A stretch of DNA of 64,000 nucleotides from Ophioceras dolichostomum (lineage: Eukaryota; Ascomycota; Sordariomycetes; Magnaporthales; Ophioceraceae), in the NCBI GenBank assembly GCA_003049485.1, contig PYST01000003.1, positions 62,001 to 126,000 on the forward strand, read 5' to 3'. Below are positions 31,970-43,103 of this stretch, piece by piece; position 1 is the stretch's first letter; every line of letters begins with the position of its first letter. Made by a program: the position numbers and the translations under genes. Under the pieces are notes generated by a model. The model was not told where the DNA came from. It was given only the letters and a program-made list of their open reading frames with translations, and did not search any database.

Positions 31970-33059
31970 TCGTGGATACCTTGAGAAGAGAGCCTGGAGG
32001 TTGGCTGTGTCGAAGAGGGAGGCATAGCATGTGAAGTAATCGGGCAGTAAGGGGGATCGGTGAAAGCTGTGAGAGGGTGGCCGTTGGCCGCCCAGTGGCA
32101 GAAAGAAAAACGCCCTGAGAGGCTGGCAGAATGGAATGAGTACATCAGGACTGACGAGAGAGGATCTACATAGGGAGGTTAAACAGGCGCCTCCCATTTC
32201 CCCACTATCCCAGAGAACAGGAGCTGTTGTTTAGTACAGAGGTCGCCTCGAGCATGAGAAGGGGAGAGCCCGGTGGTAGAAAGCACCCAGGTTGGGAGCC
32301 CCGATCTTGTGGCATGGCGCGCGGCGGGATTGATCATGTGAAGCCTTCGATCGTGATTCTACGCGGGTTACCGCCATAGGCAAAAAGAGACAGATTTGCC
32401 CCATCAGATAGCGACATGCATTAGTTTCCTTCCCATTTACCCTCTCTTCAGCGACAAGATACGGGTACGCATCACCGATTACACCGCTGCTCCGTGTAGT
32501 TGAGAGGCCAGCTTAGGATCACATAGCTCCAATATGGCTTTCATCCTCAATGATGACTCTTGATACACCTCTTAAATAAACAGCCAAAATCTGCCTCACC
32601 CACGACGGGCAGGCGGGAAAACATGTTCTTCAAACTAACTGATAGAAATGATACAGCACGGCTTGATTAAACTGCGGTAAATGATTCCGGGTATCCTGTC
32701 GCCGTAAACGCCGTCACATGTAGGAAATGTCTATGTCCCCACGGCCTATACTCCTCCTATCATTACAAAGCCGGGTGGCCGGGTGGCTAGCACCTTTAGG
32801 TCAACGGCCAGTCCAGAGACCTGAGACGTCCATCCAGCCGTGGGCGGGGGTGTAGCCGTTGGTAGAGGAGGAGCTCGAGCAGGTCTCGGGTCCCGAGGCC
32901 CACCACAGACCCTCGGTCCCAAAACCCTGACGATCACCCTTCAGTGTGAGCATTTCCCCCCGTCTCTGTCGTGAGAGATTGGTTGAGCACTCTTTCTCCC
33001 CCTCCTGCATAATCCCAACAGGCTTTCTCTTTTTTTTTAATTTTCTTTGTTTGCTTTCT
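31970..33059. other. Intergenic region between convergent profilin and GOT1
   Basis: 1.1 kb holding both 3' UTRs. No gene is supported. Confidence 0.5.
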
Positions 33060-33865
33060 TCAGACGGGCAGCTCCGCATTCCGCCTGCTCAAGCCCATCC
33101 GGTCGACGAGCAGGCCTATGTAAGACCCGACGATGGGGACGTTGCGAGCGAAGCTCGCGATGGTGCCCAGGAAGTCGCCGAACAGGACCAGGATGCCGTA
33201 CAGCTCGACGCAGAACCCGATGAGCGGCCACCTCATGAGGATGAGGATCAGCCCGATGAAGAAAGCGGCCGTGCCTTTGGCCTTCTGCTTGCGCGCGAAG
33301 AAGAGGAGCGTCTTCTGGGGGCCGATGATGATCGTTAGGCCGATTAGGAAGAGGATCTGTTTTGTGGACGATCGATCGATGGACGGACGGGTCAGCAACT
33401 TTTATACGTGGCTCTCTGAGGCTGGCGAGGGAGGAGAGGAGAGGGGGCGGCGCATACGTTTCCCATGGCAAGCCTGTAATTAGAGAGAGTTGCGGTCATT
33501 AGCAAATCTCCTAGGGGAAGGGGGATGGGATAGGGGATTGCGCCAGGAGAGGACGCGAATAGGGGGAGCTTACATGGCCCGGTCAAAGAACAGGATCACT
33601 CCGCCGATGAGGAAGAACCCTCCTGCAACACGCGCATCAAGTCAGCTTCCATGTCAGGTATGCGCCGAAGCGACCTCCCGTCGTATGCCATCCATCGCGT
33701 ACCTACCGCCAGAGCAGAAGGCCACCCCAATCTCTAAATGTTTAGATCGTCAGTTAGCAGAGCCACCTTTAGATTGTTAGGGGCGCGAGGGAAAGACGAG
33801 AGCTGCATCTAGCAGGCAGTGATCGCGAACTCACTCTGGGAGTCAGAGAGCCACATTGTCGGCAT
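33060..33865 (-). CDS. GOT1: Golgi transport protein Got1
   Basis: Got1 is a small four-helix membrane protein of early Golgi/ER vesicles that supports ER-Golgi traffic. The five-exon model on the minus strand is 33865-33835, 33733-33707, 33622-33574, 33473-33458 and 33356-33060, giving 139 residues. A second ATG at 33856 (MWLSDSQ) matches the usual family start, so 136 residues is equally likely. Recognisable segments are WLSDSQKIGV, the GGVILFFDRAMLAMGN helix, ILFLIGLTIIIG, the KGTAAFFIGLILILMRWPLIGF core and the ARNVPIVGSY tail. Exon 4 is only 16 nt. The larger final exon alone would look like a membrane protein lacking its first two helices. Confidence 0.92.
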
Positions 33866-35052
33866 TGTGTTGCTTGCGCTTGGCGTGCTATTCTAGATTC
33901 GTCGTCGTCGTCCCGATACGTTGGGTCCGCATAGAGGTAAAGCAGGAGAATGGAGAGCTTAAAGTGCAACGAGACGAAGGGGGGGGAGAAGGGGTGGGGG
34001 AGAACGTCCCGAGCGTGCGGCCAAGATTAAAATCAGAAAAAGGCAAACACACTTCAGCCTTCTCGGTCGGTCGGCGGAGGAACAACTTTTCTCTTCCTAT
34101 TTCCTGAAAGGTGGTTTCTTTGCGGGAAACGAGAAGATGGAAGCACTTTGCGCTACGCCTCGAAACACGAGTCCAGAACGAACCCTGGTTGGCGTGTGTG
34201 TCAATAAGTGGTTTTAATCAAATAGGGGGGCGTCTCCCTATCAAACGAGATCCATAGTGGATAAGCAGGGCTATCTGGTAGCCACAGTGGCTGGATGTAA
34301 CAAAGACGGCCCCTCAAAAGCAACTTTTTTTCTGTGAATAATTTCTAGGCCCGCTTCTCACATCAAATTCTCTCTTTGATGTCTCTGAATCCAGTTCCAG
34401 GGAGATACATAGCATGCTCAAAGTTCTGGGCTTACAGCTAGGCTGACCAGATTATCATTTTCTGCTCGGGGTCTTCTGCGATCTTTAGAAACCGTCTGGT
34501 AAGAGGTAGGTACCTACGTTGGTGCCTGGTAGGTATTGCTCTGCGATGATGGTCCCTCTCATAGAAATGAGGGAGCGAGAGTGCAAGGTGTCTCATCCAA
34601 CACTTTCAACCCTATACTGCCGCGACGACCTAGCTCATCGCTACGGTAACTGAGTGCTTCGTCATTACCAGACGCCTCGGTGGTCAGTCTGATACAGGCA
34701 GAGAACAAAACTCTTTTACGATCACGATTAAGCCGGAGCGTCAATTTTCATCCCCTCGTCGAAAGACGTCGGGTGTGTAGCTGAAGCTTGACTTTGTTGG
34801 TCGGACATTTACCCCTTTCTCGACGATGCGTCACGAAGTAAAATAGGTTATATAAATTCATTGCAGCTCTGTCTGTCTATCTGCCAGAGCACTGAGCCTG
34901 CTATCCTGTCGTGCCGTGAATGATCCATCCATGGGGCTCGCTCTCATCTGCGCCAGAAACTCCCGTGGCCCAAGACAAACGTGCAAGAAAACACGGCGAA
35001 AAAAATAAAAACCAGAATAAAGAAATGATGGCTTCCACATGCCATTGCCATA
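33866..35052. other. Intergenic: GOT1 promoter and IES6 3' side
   Basis: 1.2 kb without a supported gene. A GGTAGGTACCTACG motif occurs at about 34505-34518. The part near 33990 is purine-rich. Confidence 0.5.
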
Positions 35053-35745
35053 TCATTTGAGAACAGTATGCGCATTCCTCGCCTCGAGGAACTGCTCCGC
35101 GACACCCTGCGGAAACGCCCTAATCATCCCAAAGACCTCGCCATTGTAGTACCTCAGGCGCGTCTTGGGGTCCGTGTACGACGACGGCAGGCCCGTGATG
35201 TCGCAGTACCGCTTCTGCGGCGCCATGCTCGGCGCGCTCTCGATGTTGGTGTACGTCGCGCTGGGCGCCGCGTAGGAGCCCGGCACGCCGAGGGTGCTTC
35301 CTCCTCCTGTAGTCGTCGAGCGCAGGCTCTTCTCCAGCACAAGCTTCGTCAGACTACGCGACGCCTGCGCGAGGTTCGGCTGCAGGTTCGCGGTGCCCGC
35401 CGCGGAGGATGGGACCGCGGGTGTGGACGTCCCGCTGGTAGAGAGGCCGTCGTCACCTCCACCTCCCGCAGCAGCAGCAGCACCTACAGCGCCAGGACCT
35501 GCGCCGGCGGAGGGCGAGACAGCGCCGCTGTGGTCTTGGGGCGTGGCGATCACGGAGGCTTCCTTGCGTGACGCGTCGCCGAGGATGGTCTTGATGTTTT
35601 TGTTGCGCCGCTGGTTCGGCCTCCAGTGCGGGTTGCGGAAGGTCTTGTGCACTGAGTGGTTGTCTAGCTTCTCTATGAGCTCGACGTGAGCCGCTTGTGC
35701 AGCAGCCAAGGCCTCGGCGTTGGCCTCTTTGGACTCTTTTGACAT
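35053..35745 (-). CDS. IES6: INO80 complex subunit Ies6 (YL1_C domain)
   Basis: Ies6 pairs with Arp5 to form a module of the INO80 nucleosome remodeller in the nucleus. The frame gives 230 residues from the ATG at 35745 (MSKESKEANAEAL); the frame continues upstream only to a GTG. The N-terminal third has the conserved HKTFRNPHWRPNQRRNKN segment. The middle is Ala/Gly/Ser-rich and low in complexity. The C-terminal YL1_C domain contains KRYCDITGLPSSYTDPKT and LRYYNGEVFGMIR, both diagnostic. It is intronless and divergent from DAD4 with 389 nt between starts. ARP5, its partner, begins 1.6 kb beyond on the other strand. Confidence 0.92.
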   Translation of the reverse strand: MSKESKEANAEALAAAQAAHVELIEKLDNHSVHKTFRNPHWRPNQRRNKNIKTILGDASRKEASVIATPQDHSGAVSPSAGAGPGAVGAAAAAGGGGDDGLSTSGTSTPAVPSSAAGTANLQPNLAQASRSLTKLVLEKSLRSTTTGGGSTLGVPGSYAAPSATYTNIESAPSMAPQKRYCDITGLPSSYTDPKTRLRYYNGEVFGMIRAFPQGVAEQFLEARNAHTVLK

Positions 35746-36134
35746 TTCTGGTGGCGTTCTTTTTCGCTCTACCCCTATTGTGCGTTGGAGGAAAAGGTCC
35801 ACCCTAAGCTGTGTACAATGTGATTTTGGCGTTGACGAAGATGTTTGGTGTCTGAGGCGAACTGATGTTGGCTGAGGCTAGGTGGTAGATCTGATGAAGC
35901 TGGATACAAGTGAGTGGTGGTATTTCGCCGTGCCTGACCGCCTAGCCGCCGTGCCTTTCTCGGCCTTTCTTAGGATGACGATAACGCGATAAGGCCTCTC
36001 CGCTCCCCGCACAGGTCGCCTCGACGCGCTGTGAACGCGATCCTGTCTATCATGGTTCGTCGACAAGATAGATCAAGATTTTGCCCTTAGTCCAGGATTG
36101 CCTTATCATCGTCTCGTCTCTTGCCCCAGCAAAA
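35746..36134. promoter_or_regulatory. Divergent promoter region IES6 / DAD4
   Basis: 389 nt between start codons, so the pair probably shares one nucleosome-depleted promoter. No specific element was identified. Confidence 0.45.
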
Positions 36135-36617
36135 ATGGTATGCGCTCAACCCTCAATCCAGGCGCCTTGATTTTGGTGCTCATCATCTCAATCAACACAG
36201 GAGAGCCCACATGAACACCAGCAGAACCTCCTGCTGTCCCGCATTATCACCAACGTGGTAGGTTCGGTCTATTAGTTCAATCATTCATTCTGCCCCTACA
36301 GGAACTTCAAGTTAACCAATCGTACAGGAAAAGTTAAACGAGGCCATCGTTGTCATGAACAGGACCCTTCAGGTATGTAGATCTTTCAAGATGTTTTCCA
36401 GTGGCTGCCAGCTCACCAAAGCCCACCTACATTGCAGGACATCAACATCCAGAACATGAACGTCGAGCTTGTCGCGCAGATGTTCAAGAACTATCAGTCG
36501 AATGTCCTATTTCACCTTGAAGGTACGTGGCTCCTAAAAGGGTTCAAACTCAAAATCTGGACGTGCTCACTAACTCCCATCCACACAGCAACGGATAACC
36601 TGAAGGACCCGTCCTGA
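36135..36617 (+). CDS. DAD4: DASH/Dam1 complex subunit Dad4
   Basis: Dad4 is a subunit of the fungal DASH/Dam1 ring that couples kinetochores to spindle microtubules. The five-exon model is 36135-36137, 36201-36257, 36328-36372, 36438-36522 and 36589-36617, giving 72 residues, exactly the family size. Diagnostic segments are LLSRIITNVEKLNEAI, the NIQNMNVELVAQMFKNYQ core and the HLEATDNLKDPS end. The protein is almost wholly helical. The first exon contributes only the ATG, which splices to GAG AGC CCA CAT to give the family's usual ME-x-PHE start. Introns are 63-70 nt. An annotation starting at a later ATG would miss the first third. Confidence 0.93.
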
Positions 36618-37368
36618 GAGTCCTGGTATTAAAGATCATAAGGCATCACCACACCGCACAAGCCTGGCTGGCTAGCATGGTGATTCGTGTATATGCCTAT
36701 GAGACTAGTCCCCCTCACAGGACTTCCAATAGTATCCCGAAGACTGGAGGCGGAGATCACAGGTCGTCAACGGAAAAGACGCCCGATTCCCCTTACACGG
36801 CGAGCCCCTGATATCGGCCCCTGAATTGGGTGAGCCACAGGGCCAAGGACAACGCAGAGACGGCCTCAAAGTAGACTCAGGTTGGGGTCTGGTTGGTTTA
36901 TATTAGCAAAACATGTGCTCTTTCATAGCCTTGGCCAAATTTCACATTTTCCTGCCAGCTTCCATGGCAAATTCGAAAGTCGCGTGTTTTTTGAGGACAA
37001 ATGGTGATAGCCTCGCCGTGGCATATGAAGCCCCCACAGCTGTCGCCCCCTGTTAGGTTCTGCGGGTGGGCCTTCCAGCCCTGCCGCTCGGCGGAGCAGC
37101 ATGAGCTGTCAGTGCAACCGTCCGTAGTGGTAGTGAGTGAGCTCGTGAATGCCAACGCCGATTGGAGATCGGTGACAGATCCAACGCATCGTCGAATACA
37201 CAGCTTTCTTTTTATTTTTGGTCCAAACGCGAGCGAATCTTGTTTCCTACCCCTGTACCACCACCTCAACCTATATCGTCAAATCCCCTTTTTAATCAGC
37301 CATGGTCCATCAAACCTCAAGGTAACGCGCAATCGACGACTTCACACGCACATTGCCCCCTCTCGAGG
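36618..37368. other. Intergenic: DAD4 3' side and ARP5 promoter
   Basis: 751 nt. No gene or specific motif is seen. Confidence 0.5.
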
Positions 37369-40212
37369 ATGGCTCCGATGGCCCTCGATGAACCCGCGTC
37401 CGCGCCGCGACCAGCGCAACGAGACGCATGGAAACTGCTTCCCCCGCCGACAATCCACACCGTAAGGGAAGCACGATTCGACAAATTCATTCCACCTCAG
37501 ACCGAGGCGCTCGATGGCGCAAACGCGAACCCCGACAAGCCTGTCGCAATCGTCATCGACAATGGTGAGCAAGGCATTGGCCGATGCCCCAGCTGAAGCC
37601 CAGGACAGCAGAGCAAGGCTACAGCAAAGCTCCGTCCAGCCTGACTAGAGCAAGACTTCTTTTACTGGACCAGGCTGGAACCCCCACCGCGTTTTGAGAC
37701 TGGCCATCAGCTAACACAAGATGCACTTTGCGACATGCAGGCTCCTCCGCAGTTAGGGCAGGCTGGTCCTTCGAATCGGACCCCCGCCTTGTGATCCCGC
37801 CCATCATGGCCAAGTACCGCGATCGGAAGCTAGGCAAGACATTCTCCTTCGCCGGATGGGACTGCTACTCCGACACCACTGCCAAGAGCCACATCCGGAA
37901 CGCCTTCGAAGCCGGCACGGCCATCGTCAGCAATTGGGACGTCATGGAGCACGTCCTGGACTACGTTTTCATTAAGCTTGGCCTTAACGGCGCCGGCGAA
38001 TCGATAGACAAGCCCATCGTCCTGACTGAAGCCGTGGCCAACCTCCCATATTCTCGAAAGAGTACGCGAAAGACGAGAATCTCTCTTCAAAGCCACTCCA
38101 AAACTCTACCCAAGCCGTATATACACCTCCATGCGGATTCATGCGGATTACGACTGATCAGTACTTCTCATATTCTTTTTCACCTTAGCCATGACCGAGA
38201 TCATCTTCGAATGCTACGGAGCACCCTCAGTTTCGTACGGGATCGACTCCCTCTTCTCATACCGACACAACAAGGGGAACACCGGCCTAGTCGTCTCGTC
38301 GTCGTACAGCTCGACACACCTCATCCCCGTTTACAACCAGAAGGCGATACTGTCCCAGGCGACACGGCTGAACTGGGGCGGCTACCACGCGGCCGACTAC
38401 CTGCTCAAGTTGATCAAGCTGAAGTACCGCGACTATCTCGGCAACAACGTCCGGCTCAACCTGTCCCAGACCGAGCACATGCTCCGCGACTTCTGCTACG
38501 TGTCGGCGGACTACGACGCGGAGCTGCGGGGCTACCTCGACTGGACGGGGCTCGAGGACCGCGAGTGCATCATCCAGTATCCCTTCACGGAAGAGGTCGT
38601 GGTGCAGAAGACGGAGGAGGAGCTGGCCAAGATCGCAGAGCGCAAGAAGGAGTCCGGCCGCAGGCTGCAGGAGCAGGCGGCCAAGATGCGGCTGGAGCGG
38701 CTCGTCAAGAAGGAGCAGGAGCTGGAGTACTACAAAAAGGTGCAGGCCAACCTGGTCGACCAGAACAAGAAGGAGACGAAGCGCATCCTGGACGACGCCG
38801 AGGTTAAGGACGATGCACACCTCGAGCGGCTGATCAAGGAGCTCGAGAAGACCATCAAGAAGGCGCGCACCAAGGACCTGGGCGGCGAGATGGAGGAGGA
38901 GGCCGCGGAGGAGCCCGACTTCTCGCTGCTGGAGGTGCCGGACGACCAGCTGGACGAGGCCGGCCTCAAGGCGAAGCGCCAGCAGAAACTGCTGAAGTCG
39001 AGCCACGAGGCGCGCGCGCGGGCCAAGGCGGAAAAGGAGGCAGAAAAGGCGCGCATCGCGGAGGAGGAGCGCCTGGACGAAGAACGACGCACTAACGACC
39101 TGGAAGGCTGGCTGGCCGAGAAGCGGCGCGCGCACGCAGACGCGCACACCCGCCTCAAGGAGCGCGAGCTCCTCCTCAAGGACATGGGCAACCGCAAGAC
39201 GCTCGCGTCCGTCATGCGCATGAAGTCGATCGCGAACCTGGCCTCGGACTCGCCCTCGGGAGGCGGCTCCGGTACTGGCGGCGGCGGCGGCGGCGGTTCC
39301 GCGTCCCGCAAGCGGCGGCGCGGCGGGGACGACGACGACTTCGGCGCGGACGACGCCGACTGGGGCGTGTACCGGCACATCGCGATCAACAAGGACGACG
39401 GCGACGGCAGCGACGGCGAGGACGGCGAGGACGGCAACCCGGAGACGACCCTGACGGCGCTCGAGCAGGAGCTGCTGCTGTACGACCCGGAGTTCACGTA
39501 CGAGCATACGCGCGAGGCGCAGAACGACTGGAGCAAGAAGCTCGAGCACGCCTGGATGAGGGGGCCCCGCCCCTTCGACCCGGACTCGCCCTCCGAGCGC
39601 CACCAGGTCCACCTCAACGTCGAGCGCATCCGCGTGCCAGAGGTCGTTTTCCAGCCGAGCGCCATCGCGGGGCTGGACCAGGCCGGGCTCGTCGAGATCG
39701 CGGGCGACATCCTCACCCAGCGGCTCGTCGGGCTCTCGTCCGCCTTGAACGGATCTCCCCAGGGCCAGCAGCTGGGCCGCGACGACTTCCTGCGCGACAT
39801 CTTCCTCACCGGCGGCCTGACGATGTTCCGTAACTTCGACGAGAGGCTGCGCGCCGGCCTGCAGGCCCTGCTGCCCGCGGGCGCCCCGCTCGTCATCCGC
39901 AGGGCGAGGGACCCGCTGCTCGACGCCTGGCGCGGCGCGGCGGGCTGGGCCGGGTCGGACGCGTGGAGGGCGGCTTGCGTCACGAGGGAGGAGTATCAGG
40001 AGAGGGGGGCTGAGTATATCAAGGTGAGTTCACTCCGAGTTCTGTCTTATCTATCTACCTAATCCAGCTCGGTCCTGCCCGTACCCCAAACCCCCCTTCC
40101 TACCAATTTTCTAGCACTTCTTTTCTTTTTGCTCGGCGACGAACTAACCACCACCTGTGTTACTTTCCGTCTTCATCGCTAGGAACACGACATGGGTAAC
40201 GCATTCTCTTGA
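37369..40212 (+). CDS. ARP5: Actin-related protein Arp5 (INO80 subunit)
   Basis: Arp5 is a divergent actin fold protein that, with Ies6, contacts the nucleosome within INO80. Exons are 37369-37564, 37741-38061, 38189-40023 and 40183-40212, giving 793 residues. Actin-like features are VAIVIDNGSSAVRAGW, the VLTEAVANLPYSRKTMTEIIFE block with the APSVSYGIDSLF that follows, and the terminal EYIKEHDMGN, supplied by the 30-nt last exon. A long insertion typical of Arp5 spans about residues 315-600: first a charged Lys/Glu coiled coil, then a Gly-rich run, a basic KRRR patch and an acidic Asp-rich run. The last third resumes the actin fold. Reading through the final donor would replace the tail with unrelated residues. 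Confidence 0.93.
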
Positions 40213-41571
40213 TCTTTCGGTCTAATAAAAAAGGGGGCAAGGGCAGATACATTTAGTAAGAACGAAGTGTGTGTGTTATTGGGATTGCTTTGGAAATACA
40301 AAAAAAAAACGAAAGCCGAGTTCTTCTGTCAGGGGGTTTTTGGCGTTGGGAGATGGAGTTGGTTTTGTTCTCGTTATATACCACACCAGCCAGAGCTCCA
40401 AGCACCACCAACCAGCGACAAACCCCCCAAAATGAACATTGATCTATCTGGTACGGGAGTATGGTATACCGGTTTAGGATTAGAGTCCCTAGGTTCCCTC
40501 TTCGTTGATGCGGTGTGCTCTTGCGAAGCACTCTGCTGCCATCTCGTTATCGGAGTTCCGTTTCGTTGGGCATGTCGTAGGAGTCTAGTCTCAGCGTCAG
40601 AGGCAGGCAAACGACCAATGAGGAAGAATAGGGGCCCCCTAGGCACCCCCAGGCCACGTCAGAGCCCGCTCTTTGGAATCATCATCAGAATCACAACGCA
40701 AACGTAGGAATCTCAAAGAGGCACGACTTAGGTTGTAGCGATGAGTGAGAAGGTATCTATTCTTGACAAACCAAAACAAGTCTCGCTCTCCCTCCTACAC
40801 ATCTAGGCGTGTGTATGAACATGCCTTCAAGGAAGCATACTGACGCACAGCTCCAACTGTCTCCCTTTTGCTGTTTTCGCAGATCTCACACGCGACCTCT
40901 CCCTCCATGCAGCCAAAGAACAGAGAGGATCATAGATAGATCTCTAGCAAGAAGCCACCTGTCAAGCATGCTATACTCCGTTCGAGCCATGCGAGAGGGC
41001 TATGTCAAAAAGTATGCTTGAGGACAGCATGGAAGGATGTAAACTCGTAACGCCTACCTACCACCCACCCCCACGGCATCCACGCATACCGCCCAGCATG
41101 GCCGCATTTCTTCTTCGCCCCACACTCTCTCGTACGCCAATTTTGAGAAAGAAGCAGGTAGTCAGACAAAAGGCCAAGCCACTTCCGACCAGCTAGAAGA
41201 GCGAAGAAAGGAGATAAACCAATCTCGAACACAAGCTACATACACATGGCAGAAAGAGGGGTTGGGGTAGAAGCAATGTTGGGTCACAGGAGAGAGGGAA
41301 AGAGAGAGAGAAGCACCAGGCGAAAAGATAAAAAGATATCGAGAAAAAATATATAGCAATAAAAATAGAATGAGCCTCCAGCAGAACAGCAGGCAAGCAA
41401 TCCCTAGTGATTTCCCGGCCCTCACATAAAACGCCGGAAGCCATATTAAGTTTCCCACACTACCACCCGGCTTTCCCCCCTGAAAATGAAGGTGAACACA
41501 AAAAAAAAAGGATCGGGTGGTGACGGACGGACAGAGAAAAAGAGCGCCGCCGTAACAAAACAAATAATAGG
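40213..41571. other. Intergenic region between convergent ARP5 and bZIP gene
   Basis: Holds both 3' UTRs. AATAAA occurs at about 40224. The AT-rich 41250-41560 is likely bZIP 3' UTR. No gene is supported. Confidence 0.5.
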
Positions 41572-43103
41572 TTACAGACTGGACGTTGGTAACCCATCAG
41601 CGTGCAATTGCCTCGAGATCTCTTCCGCAGTGCGCGCGTCGTCCTCGTCCACGGCGGCCGTCGCCTGCTGCTGCTGTTTCGCCGAGTTGGCGTACTGCTG
41701 CGCCATGGCCACGGCGGCCGTCGACATGGAGTCCGCCCTGCCGAGATTGGCGACCGCCTGGGCGACCTCCTCGAGTTGCGAGCCTGCTGCGCTGGGGCCC
41801 GCGGAGGGGACGACCGCGTGGTTCGGTGGGGGGACCACGCCTGCTCCAACCACCTCGAGACCCGTTCCGCCGTGGAGGGCTCCGGGGACGCCAGGTTGCG
41901 CCGCTGGCGGCGCCACCGCACCAGGGACGTGGTGCTGGGGACTGTCCAAGTTGAGGCTCGGCGGCGGCGGAGGGCAGTCGTGTTGTGCTCCTAGAAGCCT
42001 TGACTGCAGCTGAATGACGTACTCCCTCAGAAGGTAATTTTCCGCTTGGAGATTTTTGATGGTGCCCTCCGCCTCGGTGAAATCCCGGACCTGTTGCTCT
42101 AGCTTCTTAATGTATCCTTCTTTTCGTTGTCGGAAGGCTCGCTAGAACGAAGGTACGACACGAAATGAGAAAAATCAGTATCAGTCACCCCATCGTACAT
42201 GCACGAGAGAGAGAGAGCCGATGGGCTGGCGGCTGGCTGGCAGGGTTACGTAAACAATTATGGAGCGCCGTCGTCGAAAGGACAGGAAATGGAGGGTGTG
42301 ACGTGAAGTGATTGATGGCAATGGCCAGGCCAAGCAAAATGCCCCTCTCCCAAAAAAAACCAGGTTGTTTGCCACATTCGGCAATTAGACAAACCACGCG
42401 ATCTTGATGATTAATCAAACCACCCCCCAAAATAAAACAGAAGAGGAAGGCCGGTGACCATGCGCCTCGGCATGTAGACGGACGGCGGGCTATTCTGGGG
42501 GCAAACTAGGGGACAATTCGGTGCCAATTGAACTGGAGCAACTTTGCGGGTGTGGTTTGCGTGTTGTTCGGCGATGCCTGAATGCTGTTGAATGCTGTTG
42601 AATGGTTCAAAATGCTTTTTCTGACTCACCTGTGCAGCTCGGTTTTGGGCGGCGCGTTTTGATTGCGACAGTTCGCGCTTGGCTTTGCGACCATCCCCGG
42701 TCTGCTCCCCAGCTTCTGGGGACGCCATCATTACTGCTGTGGGCGCTGGTGGTTGGTTTGAGGGACCTGCACCCATCACACCGGGAGGGGGCCCAACAGG
42801 AGACTGCTGAGGCGCGGCAGCGGGCATCATGTTGGCGGTCGTCATGAATCGAGGCTGTTGGGCCGATCTTAAGTCTGGGTGAATGTGTGCTTCCGAATGG
42901 TGACCGTGAATCGCAGACTGGGCGTTGGCTGAAGGAGACGGAAGGTCGCTATATCCATGTGGCAGCGGAGGCGGCGGTACGGGTTGCGAGTCTTGGACGA
43001 CGCCGTTCGAAGCGGGGGTTGGGCTTGTCGCGGCGACGTTTTCGTATTTTAATATTGATGGATCGGCTCGGAAGGCCGGTTCTGCAGGAGCAAAGGTGAT
43101 CAT
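41572..43103 (-). CDS. KapC/AP-1-like bZIP transcription factor
   Basis: Exon A is 43103-42630 and exon B is 42141-41572, giving 347 residues with this start. The splice falls inside the basic region: SKRAAQNRAAQ is completed by RAFRQRKEGYIKKLE, the fungal Pap1/Yap signature NRAAQRAFR. A leucine zipper follows (LQAENYLLREYVIQLQSRL). The N-terminal part is Pro/Ala/Gln-rich with a His-rich patch. The C-terminal part is Pro/Gly/Ala-rich with Gln and acidic segments. No cysteine-rich redox domain like that of Yap1 is visible, so a KapC-type factor is the best fit. The real start is uncertain: a CTCCTGCAG acceptor-like site lies just after the ATG, so an upstream exon may exist. The 488 nt intron is the longest here. 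Confidence 0.82.

Noticed and set aside
38287..39612. 441-codon open frame antisense to ARP5
   Set aside because: It is a shadow produced by GC-ending codons of a clear conserved gene; its translation is Leu/Val/Arg-biased and has no family features.
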